Assembly: GCA_029261135.1 (NCBI GenBank)
Contig: JAJDBX010000045.1
Location: 1 to 64,000 of the forward strand
Direction: 5' to 3'
Length of the DNA: 64,000 nucleotides
Source: Nitrospirota bacterium
Lineage (GTDB): Bacteria > Nitrospirota > Nitrospiria > SBBL01 > JAADHI01
Below are positions 17,769 to 27,664 of this stretch, piece by piece; positions within the stretch are counted from its first letter, which is position 1, and the number at the start of each line of letters is the position of its first letter. Both the position numbers and the translations under genes were made by a program. Under the pieces are notes generated by a model. That model was not told the origin of the DNA and made no database searches. It saw only the letters and a program-made list of their open reading frames with translations.

Positions 17769-18614
17769 ATGGTTGCTCTTGGCCTTTCACTCCTTTTTTC
17801 ACAGATTTCATCCCCGACATTTCCTCCGCTGACATTCCATTTCATTGACGTCGGTTATGGCGATGCCATCATCATTGAACTCCCAGAAAAAAAAACCATA
17901 TTGATCGACGGGGGGAAACCCTCAGAAGGCCCCAAAATAATCCGCAAGTTCAAGATATTGGGCATTACCTCACTGGATCATTTGTTTATCACCCATTTTC
18001 ACAAAGATCATGCCGGGGGGCTGCATCCCATACTAGAAACATTTGCTTCCTTACCTTCAGATAAAAACCCCGATGGGACAAAAATATATCTTCCTTTTTT
18101 TTCAAGCGAATATGAAATCGGAGAAGAAGTCAAAAAGACCATTCATGCACTCAATCAACATACACTTCAAATCGTCCGATCGGGAGATCTCATCTCCCCA
18201 ACACCGTCTGTTCAAATTCACATCCTCCATCCAAAAACCTTAATTGGAAACCAAAATGAAGATTCTCTGGTTCTAAAGATCACTTACGGCGCGCATTCCT
18301 TCCTTCTGGCAGCGGATGCGGGACCCACAACCCAGAAATTACTTTTAGAGAAACAGAGTGACGCGCTGCAATCCACACTCATAAAAATTCCGCATCATGC
18401 CAATGAAACAGAAGTTGGTTTACCCTTTATTGAAGCGATTAACCCGGAAATTGCCATCCTCTCAATCGGCCCCAACGACTACAATGCGCCCAATCCTGAA
18501 ATATTAGAATCCTATCAAAAAACAGGGGCTCAACTTTATCGGACCGACCGGCACGGGACAATTACCGTCACCAGCGATGGTCAGTCCTTACAGATCAAAA
18601 CTGAGGCACCATGA
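17769..18614 (+). CDS. ComEC/Rec2-like metallo-beta-lactamase-fold hydrolase
   Basis: This 281-residue protein with an N-terminal hydrophobic stretch is probably exported or membrane-anchored. The metal site is THFHKDHAGG (HxHxDH), preceded by DVGYGDAIIIELP and ILIDGGK, the usual opening of the ComEC C-terminal domain. ComEC's membrane channel is absent, so this is the free-standing hydrolase form, whose substrate is unknown. Later conserved stretches are DSLVLKITYGAHSFLLAADA and LKIPHHAN in related form. Its stop overlaps the VanZ-like start by 4 bp. Confidence 0.85.
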   Translation: MVALGLSLLFSQISSPTFPPLTFHFIDVGYGDAIIIELPEKKTILIDGGKPSEGPKIIRKFKILGITSLDHLFITHFHKDHAGGLHPILETFASLPSDKNPDGTKIYLPFFSSEYEIGEEVKKTIHALNQHTLQIVRSGDLISPTPSVQIHILHPKTLIGNQNEDSLVLKITYGAHSFLLAADAGPTTQKLLLEKQSDALQSTLIKIPHHANETEVGLPFIEAINPEIAILSIGPNDYNAPNPEILESYQKTGAQLYRTDRHGTITVTSDGQSLQIKTEAP

Positions 18615-19102
18615 TTCGCTGGGGAGTGGTCATTCTGTACACATTATTGATTTACGCCACACTCCCCTTTAGTCGAGGATGGCAGCTTTTTTTGCGTGAA
18701 CGACTCGGCTCCGACATTAATATTTCAATTAATCTCGTCTTGTTTTTCGGGGGACTTTTTGCAATCTTTTGGATCGCCAGAAAAACAACAACATTTCAGT
18801 TTCGCCTCTCTATTTTGCTTCTATTTGCTTTGGTCTTGCTCGGCGCACAAATCGATATCCCTGAAGAACGTATCCATCTCCTGCAATATGGGATACTGGG
18901 CTACTTGATCACCTGGGCCATCAGGCCTAAATTTGTCGGCTTCGCCGGATTCAGCATCGTCCTTATCATCGGCACCTTTATCGGCTTAGGCGACGAAATG
19001 ATTCAATGGGTGCTTCCGAGCCGTGTTTTCGATTGGTGGGATATCGGATACAACTTCGTTGGCATCGCGTTCGGCACGACCATTTTTTATCTATTCAAAT
19101 AG
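18611..19102 (+). CDS. VanZ-like membrane protein
   Basis: This 163-residue protein has four to five membrane helices and shows the VanZ-family pattern: an early short helix (ILYTLLIYATLPF), a central NLVLFFGGLF helix, the acidic GLGDEMIQWVLPSRVFDWWD motif and a final GIAFGTTIF helix. VanZ-type proteins are linked to cell-envelope stress or glycopeptide tolerance in some bacteria; elsewhere they are of unknown function. Translation is coupled to the preceding hydrolase through an ATGA overlap, in a unit that begins with a polysaccharide-initiating transferase. Confidence 0.82.
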   Translation: MIRWGVVILYTLLIYATLPFSRGWQLFLRERLGSDINISINLVLFFGGLFAIFWIARKTTTFQFRLSILLLFALVLLGAQIDIPEERIHLLQYGILGYLITWAIRPKFVGFAGFSIVLIIGTFIGLGDEMIQWVLPSRVFDWWDIGYNFVGIAFGTTIFYLFK

Positions 19103-19159
19103 GAAAATTCACTTTTCGTCTGATTGTCAATATCGAGACCGCCCTGATATACTTTCAAA

Positions 19160-21943
19160 ATGCAATCTAAATTCAATAGCTTACGGGATTTGATCGGTCA
19201 TGAAAAAGTCTTAACCGACTCCCCTTCCATCACCGCTTACTCCATTGACGCAAGCATCTATAAAGCCATTCCAGAGGCCATTGCTTTGATTAACTCCCGT
19301 GGTGATTTAGAACAGACGCTCCAGTTTGCGAAAAAGTACAACATCCCGCTTACCGCACGCAGCGGAGGAACAAATCTCACTGGGAATGCTGTTGGAGAGG
19401 GCATTATTCTGGAGTTTTCTCAACTGGATCACATTCTTGAAATCAATGAAAACGAAGGATGGGTACGGGTTCAACCGGGTATTATTTATGCGGAACTCAA
19501 TAAATACCTTGCAGAGAAGGGCTGGTGGTTTGCCCCAGACCCTTCTAGTGGCGAAATGTGCAAACTGGGGGGGATGCTAGGCAATAATGCGGCAGGACCC
19601 CACACCCTCAAGTATGGGGCGACAAAAGACAATGTATTGGAAATGCAAGTGCTGTTCGCAAATGGCAATTGTATTACCGCAAAAGAATATCCTTTGGATG
19701 ATCCTGAGTTGGAACGGATTTTTCAAAAAAATACAGCCATTCGTGCATTACACGATTTAATTCAAGACAACAAAAAACTCATTTTATCAAAGCGGAAAAA
19801 GGTCTCTAAAAATTCATCGGGTTACAACCTCTTCGCTCTGGCTGAAGGTTTAGAGCGAGGGACCTTTCCTTTACATCAAATCCTGATCGGAAGCGAGGGC
19901 ACATTGGGACTCACCCTTGAAACAAAACTTCGCATTGTTCGGAAACCGCTTGAAGTGGCCACAGGATTAATCTACTTAAAATCCCTTTCCGACATCGGCG
20001 CTATTGTGACAGACTTGCTCCCGCTGTCTCCCAGTGCGCTTGAAATGATGGATGCCAATTCACTGGATCTCGTCGGACGCGAACACTTCAATATTCCGAA
20101 AGATGCGGCCGCCATGCTCCTACTCGAATTCGATGACTCCGCTCAGGACAAGATGAAAACGGCACAAGACTTCATCCACAAAGTCAGTTTGGCCGCCCCC
20201 ATGGTTGTTGCATACGATCCAGAAGAGACCTTGGCACTTTGGCAGGTGCGAAAAGCCATGTATCCGACCCTTTATCGATACGATGAACATAAAAAGCCGA
20301 TCAACTTTGCGGATGATGTGGTGGTCTCAGCAGAGCGCATCCCTGAGCTAGTGGATTATCTCGAAACACTGTTTAGAGAAAAAGACGTGGCCGTCGCGAT
20401 TTATGGGCATATCGGGGATGGCAACGCGCATATCAATCCACTACTGAACCTGAATGACCCCAAAGATTTCAATCACATGATCACCCTTTCACAGGAGATT
20501 CACCAAACGGTTATTGATCGCTTTGATGGTTCGCTCTGCGGTGAGCATGGGGATGGACGCGTCCGTGCCGAGTTTGTCAAAAAACTATATGGGCCAGAAC
20601 TGTATACGCTTTTTGAAAAGGTCAAGCAGCTCTTTGATCCCGAACAGCTCTTAAATCCGGGGATCAAGATCACCGATCTTCCCTTTACCGAAAAAATCGA
20701 CCTGCATCGTCTATCGAAAAATTGTGCCACCTGTGCCAAATGTAATTCGGTCTGCCCCGTTTACGATGTTGAAAAAGAAGAGTCAAACGCGGCGAGAGGG
20801 TGGTTTCATATCTTGACGGATCCCGATTATGACTACGAAGCCTCGTCTCGCATCGTGGAAGCCTGCATCAATTGCAAATCATGCAGAACCATTTGTCCGG
20901 CGGGCATTGATGTGTCTGAATTGATCTTAAAGGCGCGTGAAGCGCATCCCAATGAAACAGCGGGGAATATATTCAAACTACAGGAAAACCAGGGCCTTTT
21001 CGAGAACCTCATAAAATTTGCGGCCTGGACTCAGCCTGTTTGGGATACCCCGGTGATCCGAAAAATATTGGAGCCGCTCTCACATATTTTTTTAAAAGGA
21101 TTGGCACCCACGGCCCGTATTCCAGCCAACATGCAGCTTCCGCGTCTCGCCAGAAAAACCTTACGGGAGCGATATCTAGACAAGACGGATATGAATTCAA
21201 ACACCGCATATTTTCATGGTTGTGCAGCAAACTACATCGATGATGGTGTCGGGGATGCCGTTATTGAATTATTAAAACAACAAGGACTTTCAGTGGCCCT
21301 TCCGCCTCAACGATGCTCCGGGACCCCGATCCAAACCTATGGCTGGAATGATCGCGTTCGAGAAAATGCACGATTTAATATCGATTCGCTCGCCTCTTAC
21401 GAGAAGGTGATCACCGGATGTGCATCCTGTACCTACATGTTGAAAGATTATGAACCCCTGTTTTCTGATAAAAACGAGCAAGACAAAGCCAAAACACTCG
21501 CATCAAAAGTGCTCCATATTTCTGAATTTTTATACGATAACCCTACAGATCTATCTCGAACAGCGCGTTCAAAAAAACTAGAGCTGGATTCTTGTCAAGA
21601 AAAAGAACGAATTACCTATCACGCCTCCTGTCATTTAAGAGCGGCGGGTGTCAGTCGAAAACCCCGAGAATTACTCAAATCCTTGCCCATGATTTCTTAT
21701 GTTGAAATGCCTGATGCCGATCGCTGCGCAGGCGGGGCAGGGACTTTTTGTATTAAAAACCCGGAACAGTCTGCAGAAATTTTCAATCGAAAACGACGGG
21801 GTATTGAGAAAAGCGGGGCTGATGTTGTGGCGACTTCATGTCCGGCTTGTATGGTCCAATTGAAAAACGGATTAAAAGAATCCATCCAAGTGAAACACAT
21901 CGCTCAAATCATGCTCGAACAAAAGCAACAAGAGCCGGACTAA
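19160..21943 (+). CDS. FAD-linked oxidase/iron-sulfur fusion (GlcD-GlcF type)
   Basis: This 927-residue fusion has an N-terminal FAD-binding half with ARSGGTNLTGNAVG and DPSSGEMCKLGGMLGNNAAG. A FAD-oxidase C-terminal region follows, with YGHIGDGNAHINPL and SLCGEHGDGRVR. Two ferredoxin clusters come next (CATCAKCNSVCP and CINCKSCRTICP, about residues 525-585). The last third holds cysteine-rich CCG domains with HGCAANY, HASCHLR and SCPACMVQL. It probably oxidises a 2-hydroxy acid such as D-lactate or glycolate and passes electrons to quinone. The exact substrate cannot be read from sequence. Single gene, strong coding signal. Confidence 0.9.
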   Translation: MQSKFNSLRDLIGHEKVLTDSPSITAYSIDASIYKAIPEAIALINSRGDLEQTLQFAKKYNIPLTARSGGTNLTGNAVGEGIILEFSQLDHILEINENEGWVRVQPGIIYAELNKYLAEKGWWFAPDPSSGEMCKLGGMLGNNAAGPHTLKYGATKDNVLEMQVLFANGNCITAKEYPLDDPELERIFQKNTAIRALHDLIQDNKKLILSKRKKVSKNSSGYNLFALAEGLERGTFPLHQILIGSEGTLGLTLETKLRIVRKPLEVATGLIYLKSLSDIGAIVTDLLPLSPSALEMMDANSLDLVGREHFNIPKDAAAMLLLEFDDSAQDKMKTAQDFIHKVSLAAPMVVAYDPEETLALWQVRKAMYPTLYRYDEHKKPINFADDVVVSAERIPELVDYLETLFREKDVAVAIYGHIGDGNAHINPLLNLNDPKDFNHMITLSQEIHQTVIDRFDGSLCGEHGDGRVRAEFVKKLYGPELYTLFEKVKQLFDPEQLLNPGIKITDLPFTEKIDLHRLSKNCATCAKCNSVCPVYDVEKEESNAARGWFHILTDPDYDYEASSRIVEACINCKSCRTICPAGIDVSELILKAREAHPNETAGNIFKLQENQGLFENLIKFAAWTQPVWDTPVIRKILEPLSHIFLKGLAPTARIPANMQLPRLARKTLRERYLDKTDMNSNTAYFHGCAANYIDDGVGDAVIELLKQQGLSVALPPQRCSGTPIQTYGWNDRVRENARFNIDSLASYEKVITGCASCTYMLKDYEPLFSDKNEQDKAKTLASKVLHISEFLYDNPTDLSRTARSKKLELDSCQEKERITYHASCHLRAAGVSRKPRELLKSLPMISYVEMPDADRCAGGAGTFCIKNPEQSAEIFNRKRRGIEKSGADVVATSCPACMVQLKNGLKESIQVKHIAQIMLEQKQQEPD

Positions 21944-22158
21944 AGGGGAAAGCGCTTCTTCCGTCTTAACTAAAACAAAACAGACCCTCTTCTATCCCTA
22001 AAATTTTCAGTCATCTCAAGAAGAATATTCGAGTTATTTCTTCATCTACTAAAAAAATGGAAGAAGAGTGAAGATCTCACGTGATACATTATTTATAATA
22101 TTTAAAATAGGCAAGCGTATCATTTCATGACACTTCAATCTCTAGAACGGAAAATACA

Positions 22159-23778
22159 ATGAGTCCTCAAAACAGTCTTCATTCACTGGAAACATTAAGG
22201 TTTGATAACCGTTTCATCCGGGACCTTCCAGCTGATCCTGAAAAATCGAATCATCAGCGTGAAGTGATTGGGGCCTGCTATTCTCGTGTCGTACCAGTAA
22301 AAACGGTGCAACCCGCGCTGGTCGCTTACAGTAAAGAGGTCATGGATGATCTGGATTTGACACAGGCACTTTGTGAATCGGATGACTTTGCGCAAATATT
22401 CTCAGGTAACCGTCTTCTGTCAGATATGGATCCTTATGCCACCTGCTACGGGGGACACCAATTTGGCCACTGGGCCGGACAATTGGGGGATGGCCGAGCA
22501 ATTAATTTAGGAGAAATCCTCAATCACAAAGGGGAACGATGGGCCTTACAACTGAAAGGGGCCGGCCCCACCCCTTATTCGCGCTCCGCCGATGGCTTTG
22601 CTGTACTCAGATCTTCTGTGCGGGAATTTCTTTGCAGTGAGGCGATGTTTCATCTCCGTGTTCCGACGACACGTGCTTTAAGCCTTGTTTTAACCGGGGA
22701 AAGTGTTTTACGCGATATGTTTTATGACGGGCACCCGAAACAGGAGCCAGGAGCCATCGTCTGCCGCGTTGCACCTTCATTTACCCGCTTTGGCAATTTC
22801 CAGATTTTTTCATCGCGTGGCGATGTCAAAACACTCAAACGCTTGGCCGATTACACCATCCGAACCGATTTTCCCCATTTGGGGGAACCCTCTAAAGAAA
22901 CCTATATTCAATGGTTTAAAGAAATCTGTGATAAAACAGCTGAGATGATCGTACACTGGATGCGCGTTGGCTTTGTGCATGGGGTCATGAATACAGACAA
23001 CATGTCTATCTTAGGCCTCACCATCGACTATGGCCCTTATGGCTGGTTGGAAAATTACGACCCGAACTGGACACCCAATACAACCGATGCCCAGGGCCGC
23101 CGTTATCGCTTTGCTCACCAAGCACAAATCGCACAATGGAACCTGCTCCAATTGGCCTATGCCATCTATCCACTTGTTGAAGAGACAGAACCCTTTGAAA
23201 AATCCTTAAGTCTTTTTTCAGAAAACTATGAAGAACAGTGGCAATCCATGATGGCCCAAAAACTGGGACTAAAAAAATACGAAACAAAAACAGATGAAAC
23301 ACTCATCACAGACTTGCTGGCCGTCTTACAATTAACCGAAACGGACATGACCTTATTTTTTCGTAAGCTGGCCCAAGTGGATGTGAAGACCTCCTCCTTG
23401 AGCGATGTAAGGGATGAAACACTCATGGCCCCCTTGATGGAGGCCTACTACACTCCCGACCAAATCACCGATGGGCATCGTGCCGAAATATCCAAGTGGC
23501 TTCGACAATACATCCGTCGGCTACAAACAGATGGTCTGGAAATCGAGACACGTCGCAAACAAATGAACCGCTTCAATCCGAAATATGTACTGAGAAACTA
23601 CCTTGCACAACTCGCCATCGACAAGTCTGAACAAGGCGACCATACGATGGTGAATCAATTACTCGAAGTCTTGCGTCACCCCTACGATGAGCAGCCAGGA
23701 AAAGAAGAATTCGCCAAAAAACGTCCGGACTGGGCACGCACGAAAGCCGGTTGTTCCATGCTCTCCTGTAGTTCATAG
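22159..23778 (+). CDS. selO: Protein adenylyltransferase SelO (YdiU/UPF0061)
   Basis: This 539-residue pseudokinase-fold enzyme AMPylates protein hydroxyl groups and takes part in oxidative-stress responses. Family blocks are YGGHQFGHWAGQLGDGRA, LQLKGAGPTPYSR, REFLCSEAMFHL, TRALSLV, FVHGVMNTDNMSILG, TIDYGPYGWLE and, late, RFNPKYVLRNYLAQ. In many species the C-terminus carries CxxU or CxxC; here it ends GCSMLSCSS, so cysteine replaces selenocysteine and the spacing is changed. It is convergent with prmA, with 8 bp between the stops. Confidence 0.93.
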   Translation: MSPQNSLHSLETLRFDNRFIRDLPADPEKSNHQREVIGACYSRVVPVKTVQPALVAYSKEVMDDLDLTQALCESDDFAQIFSGNRLLSDMDPYATCYGGHQFGHWAGQLGDGRAINLGEILNHKGERWALQLKGAGPTPYSRSADGFAVLRSSVREFLCSEAMFHLRVPTTRALSLVLTGESVLRDMFYDGHPKQEPGAIVCRVAPSFTRFGNFQIFSSRGDVKTLKRLADYTIRTDFPHLGEPSKETYIQWFKEICDKTAEMIVHWMRVGFVHGVMNTDNMSILGLTIDYGPYGWLENYDPNWTPNTTDAQGRRYRFAHQAQIAQWNLLQLAYAIYPLVEETEPFEKSLSLFSENYEEQWQSMMAQKLGLKKYETKTDETLITDLLAVLQLTETDMTLFFRKLAQVDVKTSSLSDVRDETLMAPLMEAYYTPDQITDGHRAEISKWLRQYIRRLQTDGLEIETRRKQMNRFNPKYVLRNYLAQLAIDKSEQGDHTMVNQLLEVLRHPYDEQPGKEEFAKKRPDWARTKAGCSMLSCSS

Positions 23779-23786
23779 AACATGCG

Positions 23787-24656
23787 TCATTTCTTTTGCA
23801 TCAATAAAGTAGACCAACCCTCCTCTTGTATCGATTTAATCTGCAAAAATGACTTTTCATATTGGGCTAAGATCTCGTGACATTCCTCAGATAAAATGCC
23901 CGACAAAATGAGGAAACCGCCCGAGATAAGTGCCTGGGTCAGCACAGGCGATAATTCCAGAAGAACGGGTGCAGTCACATTAGAAACAATATATTGAAAA
24001 GACTTGTATGGGGGGATGGTCTCTCGAAACATGATTTTTGAGATGACACGGTTCTTCCTCGCATTCTTTTTCGCGATCTCCAAAGCCACAGAATCGATCT
24101 CAACAGCGGTGATCTGATTTAAGCCGAGTTTCGCAGCAGCGATAGCTAAAATGCCGCTGCCTGTTCCCACATCCAGTAAGGACGCTTTCCCATTTTTTGA
24201 AATCAAGGCTTCCAAATAAATCAGGCAAGCATGCGTCGTCGCGTGTGTTCCGGTTCCGAAAGCCATGCCGGGGGAGAGGATGATCGTCTTTCGATCCGTC
24301 TTTTGGTTTCTATTCTTTTCCCATTCGGGAATAATTTGCAAACCTTCTCCAATCAGTTGAATCGGGATCGAATGAACCTGCCACGTCGTTTGCCATTCTT
24401 CTTCGGGCAATCGTTCACAAGCAATATCGAATTTATCTTGATGGATCAAGGATTTAGTCGACTTTAAGATGGCCGACTGGATATCTTTCGATGAGTCCTG
24501 ATCAGGGAAGTAGACATTGAGATCCACTTGATCCCCGGCCTCTTCCACCCAAACACCCTCAGCCCCCAAGTCAACCAAGAGCGATGACATTTTCTCTTCA
24601 AATACCTCTGGAATTCTGACCGTAATTTTATGCCAAAAATATTTTTTGCTTTTCAC
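23787..24656 (-). CDS. prmA: Ribosomal protein L11 methyltransferase
   Basis: This 289-residue PrmA methylates Lys and N-terminal groups of ribosomal protein L11. The N-terminal substrate domain (VRIPEVFEEKMSSLLVDLGA) precedes the SAM domain with PGMAFGTGTHATT, LLDVGTGSGILAIAAAKLG and VSNVTAPVLLELSP. Length and order match the family. The start is ATG 24656. It is convergent with selO. Confidence 0.93.
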   Translation of the reverse strand: MKSKKYFWHKITVRIPEVFEEKMSSLLVDLGAEGVWVEEAGDQVDLNVYFPDQDSSKDIQSAILKSTKSLIHQDKFDIACERLPEEEWQTTWQVHSIPIQLIGEGLQIIPEWEKNRNQKTDRKTIILSPGMAFGTGTHATTHACLIYLEALISKNGKASLLDVGTGSGILAIAAAKLGLNQITAVEIDSVALEIAKKNARKNRVISKIMFRETIPPYKSFQYIVSNVTAPVLLELSPVLTQALISGGFLILSGILSEECHEILAQYEKSFLQIKSIQEEGWSTLLMQKK

Positions 24657-24839
24657 ACAAGCCTTTTCTGTGGCTATAAATCACAATATTGAGGGCCGTA
24701 ATTTCTATGACACATGCGTGTTATTCCCTTTTATACCAGATTCGATTTTATATGATATGTTTATTACTGGAGGAAAAAAAAGGGAAACACCCCTCATTCG
24801 ATCTTCCCTTCAAGATTTAATGTAAAAGAGAATATATTG

Positions 24840-25603
24840 ATGCCTAAAAAACCAAATTTTAATGTGACGTGGCTTGAAAGTTTACTTAAAAGTCCAAACT
24901 TTGAAATACAAGATGCACTGGATAGCACCCCCTAAAGCGCACATTATAATTCCCTCTTTACGAAAAAAAATCATCGCTCATTATAAAGACATTCTACAAG
25001 AGAACCTCGACAGTTTTTGTAGAAAAGTAGAAGTCCCATTTTGCTTCGACCATTTTGGTCTTGTTATTGCGTTTTCCAATCCTATGGAATTGATATTACA
25101 CAATGAAAAAATGGAAATTGATGAGGGATTGCGGACCTTAATCGCAGCGGTCGGCCCTGTTGTGATAAAAAATGTGTATCTGGACAAAACAAGTCGTGAA
25201 CTGGGGCATCGAAATCGTTTTCCGAATTTAAACTTCCACGTGGATCGAAGTGTCGGACAACGTGAAATTTATTCGATGTATACATGTAACCCATTTGATG
25301 AAGAACAACAGCATCCACGCCCATCCTCAACATTGTTTATTGCAAATATTGTGGGCTATTTGCAAGCAGTCAAAGAAAACCGCTTAAATCCGAGTAAAGA
25401 CAAAGGGGTCGGGCACACACACACTATTCTCTAATGAAGTCATAAAGGATGTCCGGGATGTTCTCTGTGTCGAACACCCCTGGGACGCGCCAAAGGGTGT
25501 TGGAGAAATATCGATGTTAGATAATTCCACTATGCTGCATGCCAGTTTCTATCGCGGAATAGATCCAAACAGCTACAAAATCGGCGTCCGATATTTGGCC
25601 TAG
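24840..25603 (+). pseudogene. Frameshifted gene of unknown function with an HxD motif
   Basis: Three consecutive frames join into one protein of about 250 residues. ATG 24840 gives MPKKPNFNVTWLESLL and ends after a C5 run near 24930. A second frame (to 25434) gives PSLRKKIIAHYKDI, FPNLNFHVDRSVGQ and SSTLFIANIVGYLQAV. A third, after a (CA)n tract near 25415, gives LFSNEVIKDV, EHPWDAPKGVGE, MLDNSTMLHASFYRG and YKIGVRYLA. Both shifts fall in slippage-prone tracts, so they may be true mutations, phase-variable sites or assembly errors. The HVD pair followed by LHASFYR is compatible with a non-haem iron dioxygenase fold, but I do not recognise the family with confidence. Confidence 0.65.
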
Positions 25604-25957
25604 GGGGCGTTCTCAATTAACTGGGAGAGTGCATTTTCTAGGGATTTTCTATTCTGACAAGGCAGTTTTTGTACGTAATGCCAACCATTGCAAAGAAAAA
25701 CTAAGGCAGTCAGGGGTATCCATGGCAAGGCACCCAAAAGATCTCGTCACCAAGACTCGTGGAGTCCAGCAATTCATCAAGACGAAGAGTATCGCCATCC
25801 TCCTCCGAGATCCAACTTTCGGCACTATCCCGCCCCCAGCCAGAAATACGCCAGAATTCTGGCCTTTCGCATCTTTCTTTTTTGGTTCAGGGCTAAGGTC
25901 GGTGGTAAGCACCACACATCACAAAGGTGCTTACAAAAACCGGTTTAATGACTAGAG
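25604..25957. other. Intergenic stretch without a recognisable gene
   Basis: No convincing gene is seen between the frameshifted gene and the cold-shock gene. Overlapping open frames at 25629-25955 in different phases lack a good ribosome site or any recognisable domain, and their amino-acid composition looks accidental. Confidence 0.5.
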
Positions 25958-26164
25958 TTAGACTGGCACCACCTTATTAGCGCACGGCCCTTTTTGGCCT
26001 TCCCCAACTTCATACTCCACTTTCTGACCATCACTCAGGGTTGCATAGCCACCGTCAGCTTGGATTTCAGAATGATGAACAAACAGATCCTTGCCACCAT
26101 CATCTGGAGCAATGAAACCAAAACCTTTATCCGCGTTGAACCACTTTACTGTACCTGTACTCAT
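25958..26164 (-). CDS. Cold-shock domain protein
   Basis: This 68-residue CspA-family protein is a single OB-fold that binds single-stranded RNA and DNA. Both nucleic-acid motifs are present: KGFGFI (RNP1) and DLFVHHS (RNP2), with the opening [11 protein letters not shown]. The 350 bp upstream (26165-26515) holds no recognisable gene and probably includes the promoter and a leader; I could not identify a cold-box. Confidence 0.95.
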   Translation of the reverse strand: MSTGTVKWFNADKGFGFIAPDDGGKDLFVHHSEIQADGGYATLSDGQKVEYEVGEGQKGPCANKVVPV

Positions 26165-26515
26165 ACCCTATTCTCCTTTGTGTATTTAATATTCATTGAC
26201 TTCGATTATTTTTCTATGTGTCGCCGGTTGTTACCGCTTTATCGTCGTTTCCTGATATAGCTTGAATGTCCTGTGGCACACTATCGTCTATCCCTGCTTT
26301 TTGCAAACGTTCTCTTCCTTCTTTTTCTTTTTAGAGATTTATTTCTGGCGCTTTTCAAAAGCGTCATTGGATTTAGCGACTCGTATTCTCCTCTACATAT
26401 TCTAGGATTAGAGCCCTTAAAATACGGGATTTCCCAAGCGACTTCACTCTTCATCGCATCGACAATATCCAACGGGTACTGGATCGATAACGGACCTTCA
26501 CCTCAGACACCTTAG

Positions 26516-26622
26516 GTTCAGGATGAAGCGCGCCCTTCAGGGCGTCTGATTCTATCCGTTTGATGGCCAAGCCTTCCCCCGTCCGACGATTTAAATATCC
26601 CGATGCGCTCCTCATCCTGAAC
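26516..26622. repeat. Inverted-repeat element, copy 2 (107 bp)
   Basis: This is the second copy of the element at 882-987. The right arm is identical (CGCTCCTCATCCTGAAC, to 26622). The left arm is GTTCAGGATGAAGCGCG, with one internal base change and a shifted end. The inner CGCCC-TTCA-GGGCG hairpin is conserved, and the interior differs by scattered substitutions. It is followed by the same GC-rich tail, GATGGGCCGCC...GGGCCATC (26623-26647). The sequence just left of the element differs from copy 1, so the element boundary on that side is at GTTCAGG. Confidence 0.8.
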
Positions 26623-26677
26623 GATGGGCCGCCCCAGCTGGGCCATCGTTTACATAACTGGACATTTTTATGTTCTT

Positions 26678-26684
26678 GTTAGGC
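26678..26684 (-). other. attC-type core box downstream of the methyltransferase
   Basis: On the minus strand the sequence reads GCCTAAC, an exact match to the RYYYAAC core that opens integron attC sites (GTTAGGC on the plus strand). It is about 165 nt beyond the stop of the methyltransferase gene and is followed by a small imperfect hairpin (GAACAT-AAAA-ATGTCC) and then by the 107-bp element. The matching GTTRRRY box was not found, so the full extent of the site is unclear. Confidence 0.4.
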
Positions 26685-26848
26685 CGAGTTATTGTCACCT
26701 TATTAAAATTCAAGGTAGTCTCTGTATTAATTTAAAAAATACGACGATTTTTTTTGTTGATATGAATCACATTCAAATATCCGTTGATACCAATTACTCA
26801 CATTTATATATTCAAGAACACTCAAACCTATATTGTAATGTCTAAACA

Positions 26849-27628
26849 TTAGTCTACAATGCTTTTTGAATCCAAAAAGCCTTCAGGGACATCTGACGTT
26901 TTCCATCCTGCTATTGCAAAGTAGTACAAGGGCTCTCCCTCAATTGATAACCTATGTCGATAACGTTCTATGTAATAAACATCAAGATATTTGGAAAATA
27001 TTAATTCCCTAATCATTTTTGAAAAGCCTGATTCATTGCCTATATCGAAGAAGGTATCCTTGATATTAAAGGCCACCCACGCTTTTTTTTTGATAATATT
27101 AAACGCTTCCACAAATGCTTTCGTTGGGATGTCACCGAAGCCAAGTGCGGCAACTGTTACCAAGCAATCACATTGCCACGATACTATTTCTTCCTTTTTA
27201 TCCTTTTCTAACTTTGTGAAATCCTCAACATAATATGCGTCATATATTCCCGGCCTATCTCGAATTGCCGCATCATATGCCTCTGGAATGATATCCACTC
27301 CTATTAAACGAGAAACACCATGTTTTTTTAATTCCTCTCCCATCATTCCATTGCCTGCACCGAAATCCAATATCCTAAGCTCAGAAAAGTTGTTTTGATA
27401 TTGTTTTACGGCGGATTCAAGTATTGATGTTACCTTACCAGGTGAGGTGCATTTTAGGCGGTCATAAAATATTTGTTCATACAAGCCTGGCACTTGAAAT
27501 ATTTCATCGTAGTCGTGGAACTTTATTTTCCTCTTACCACCTGATCCTTGAAGGTAGAAATAAGCTTCGTCTTGGTTGATGTTGGTTAATTCATCCTTCG
27601 GAAATTGCATTCTATGCCTTTTAATCAT
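26849..27628 (-). CDS. Class I SAM-dependent methyltransferase (cassette-like)
   Basis: This 259-residue methyltransferase has a clear SAM-binding loop (LDFGAGNGMMGEEL) at about residues 88-100, an acidic end of strand 2 (IGVDIIPEAYDAA) and CDCLVTVAALGFGD for motif IV. The substrate is unknown. It is preceded by a strong GGAGGG site. Upstream, only about 35 nt away, lies ACTTGTTGGGCC, the edge of attI-like segment 2; downstream is a GCCTAAC core box. This is the layout of a gene cassette inserted at an integron primary site. Base composition is more AT-rich than the neighbouring core genes, suggesting transfer. Confidence 0.85.
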   Translation of the reverse strand: MIKRHRMQFPKDELTNINQDEAYFYLQGSGGKRKIKFHDYDEIFQVPGLYEQIFYDRLKCTSPGKVTSILESAVKQYQNNFSELRILDFGAGNGMMGEELKKHGVSRLIGVDIIPEAYDAAIRDRPGIYDAYYVEDFTKLEKDKKEEIVSWQCDCLVTVAALGFGDIPTKAFVEAFNIIKKKAWVAFNIKDTFFDIGNESGFSKMIRELIFSKYLDVYYIERYRHRLSIEGEPLYYFAIAGWKTSDVPEGFLDSKSIVD

Positions 27629-27664
27629 TCCCTCCTCAATTTAGTTTTTATTTTTATTTGTTGG

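Noticed and set aside
25629..25955. Overlapping open frames of 86-108 codons before the cold-shock gene
   Set aside because: They run in competing phases, lack ribosome sites and show no recognisable domain or biased codon use.
26273..26515. Open frames on both strands upstream of the cold-shock gene
   Set aside because: No ribosome site or known domain on either strand. The minus-strand frame would be a cassette gene candidate but has only composition in its favour.
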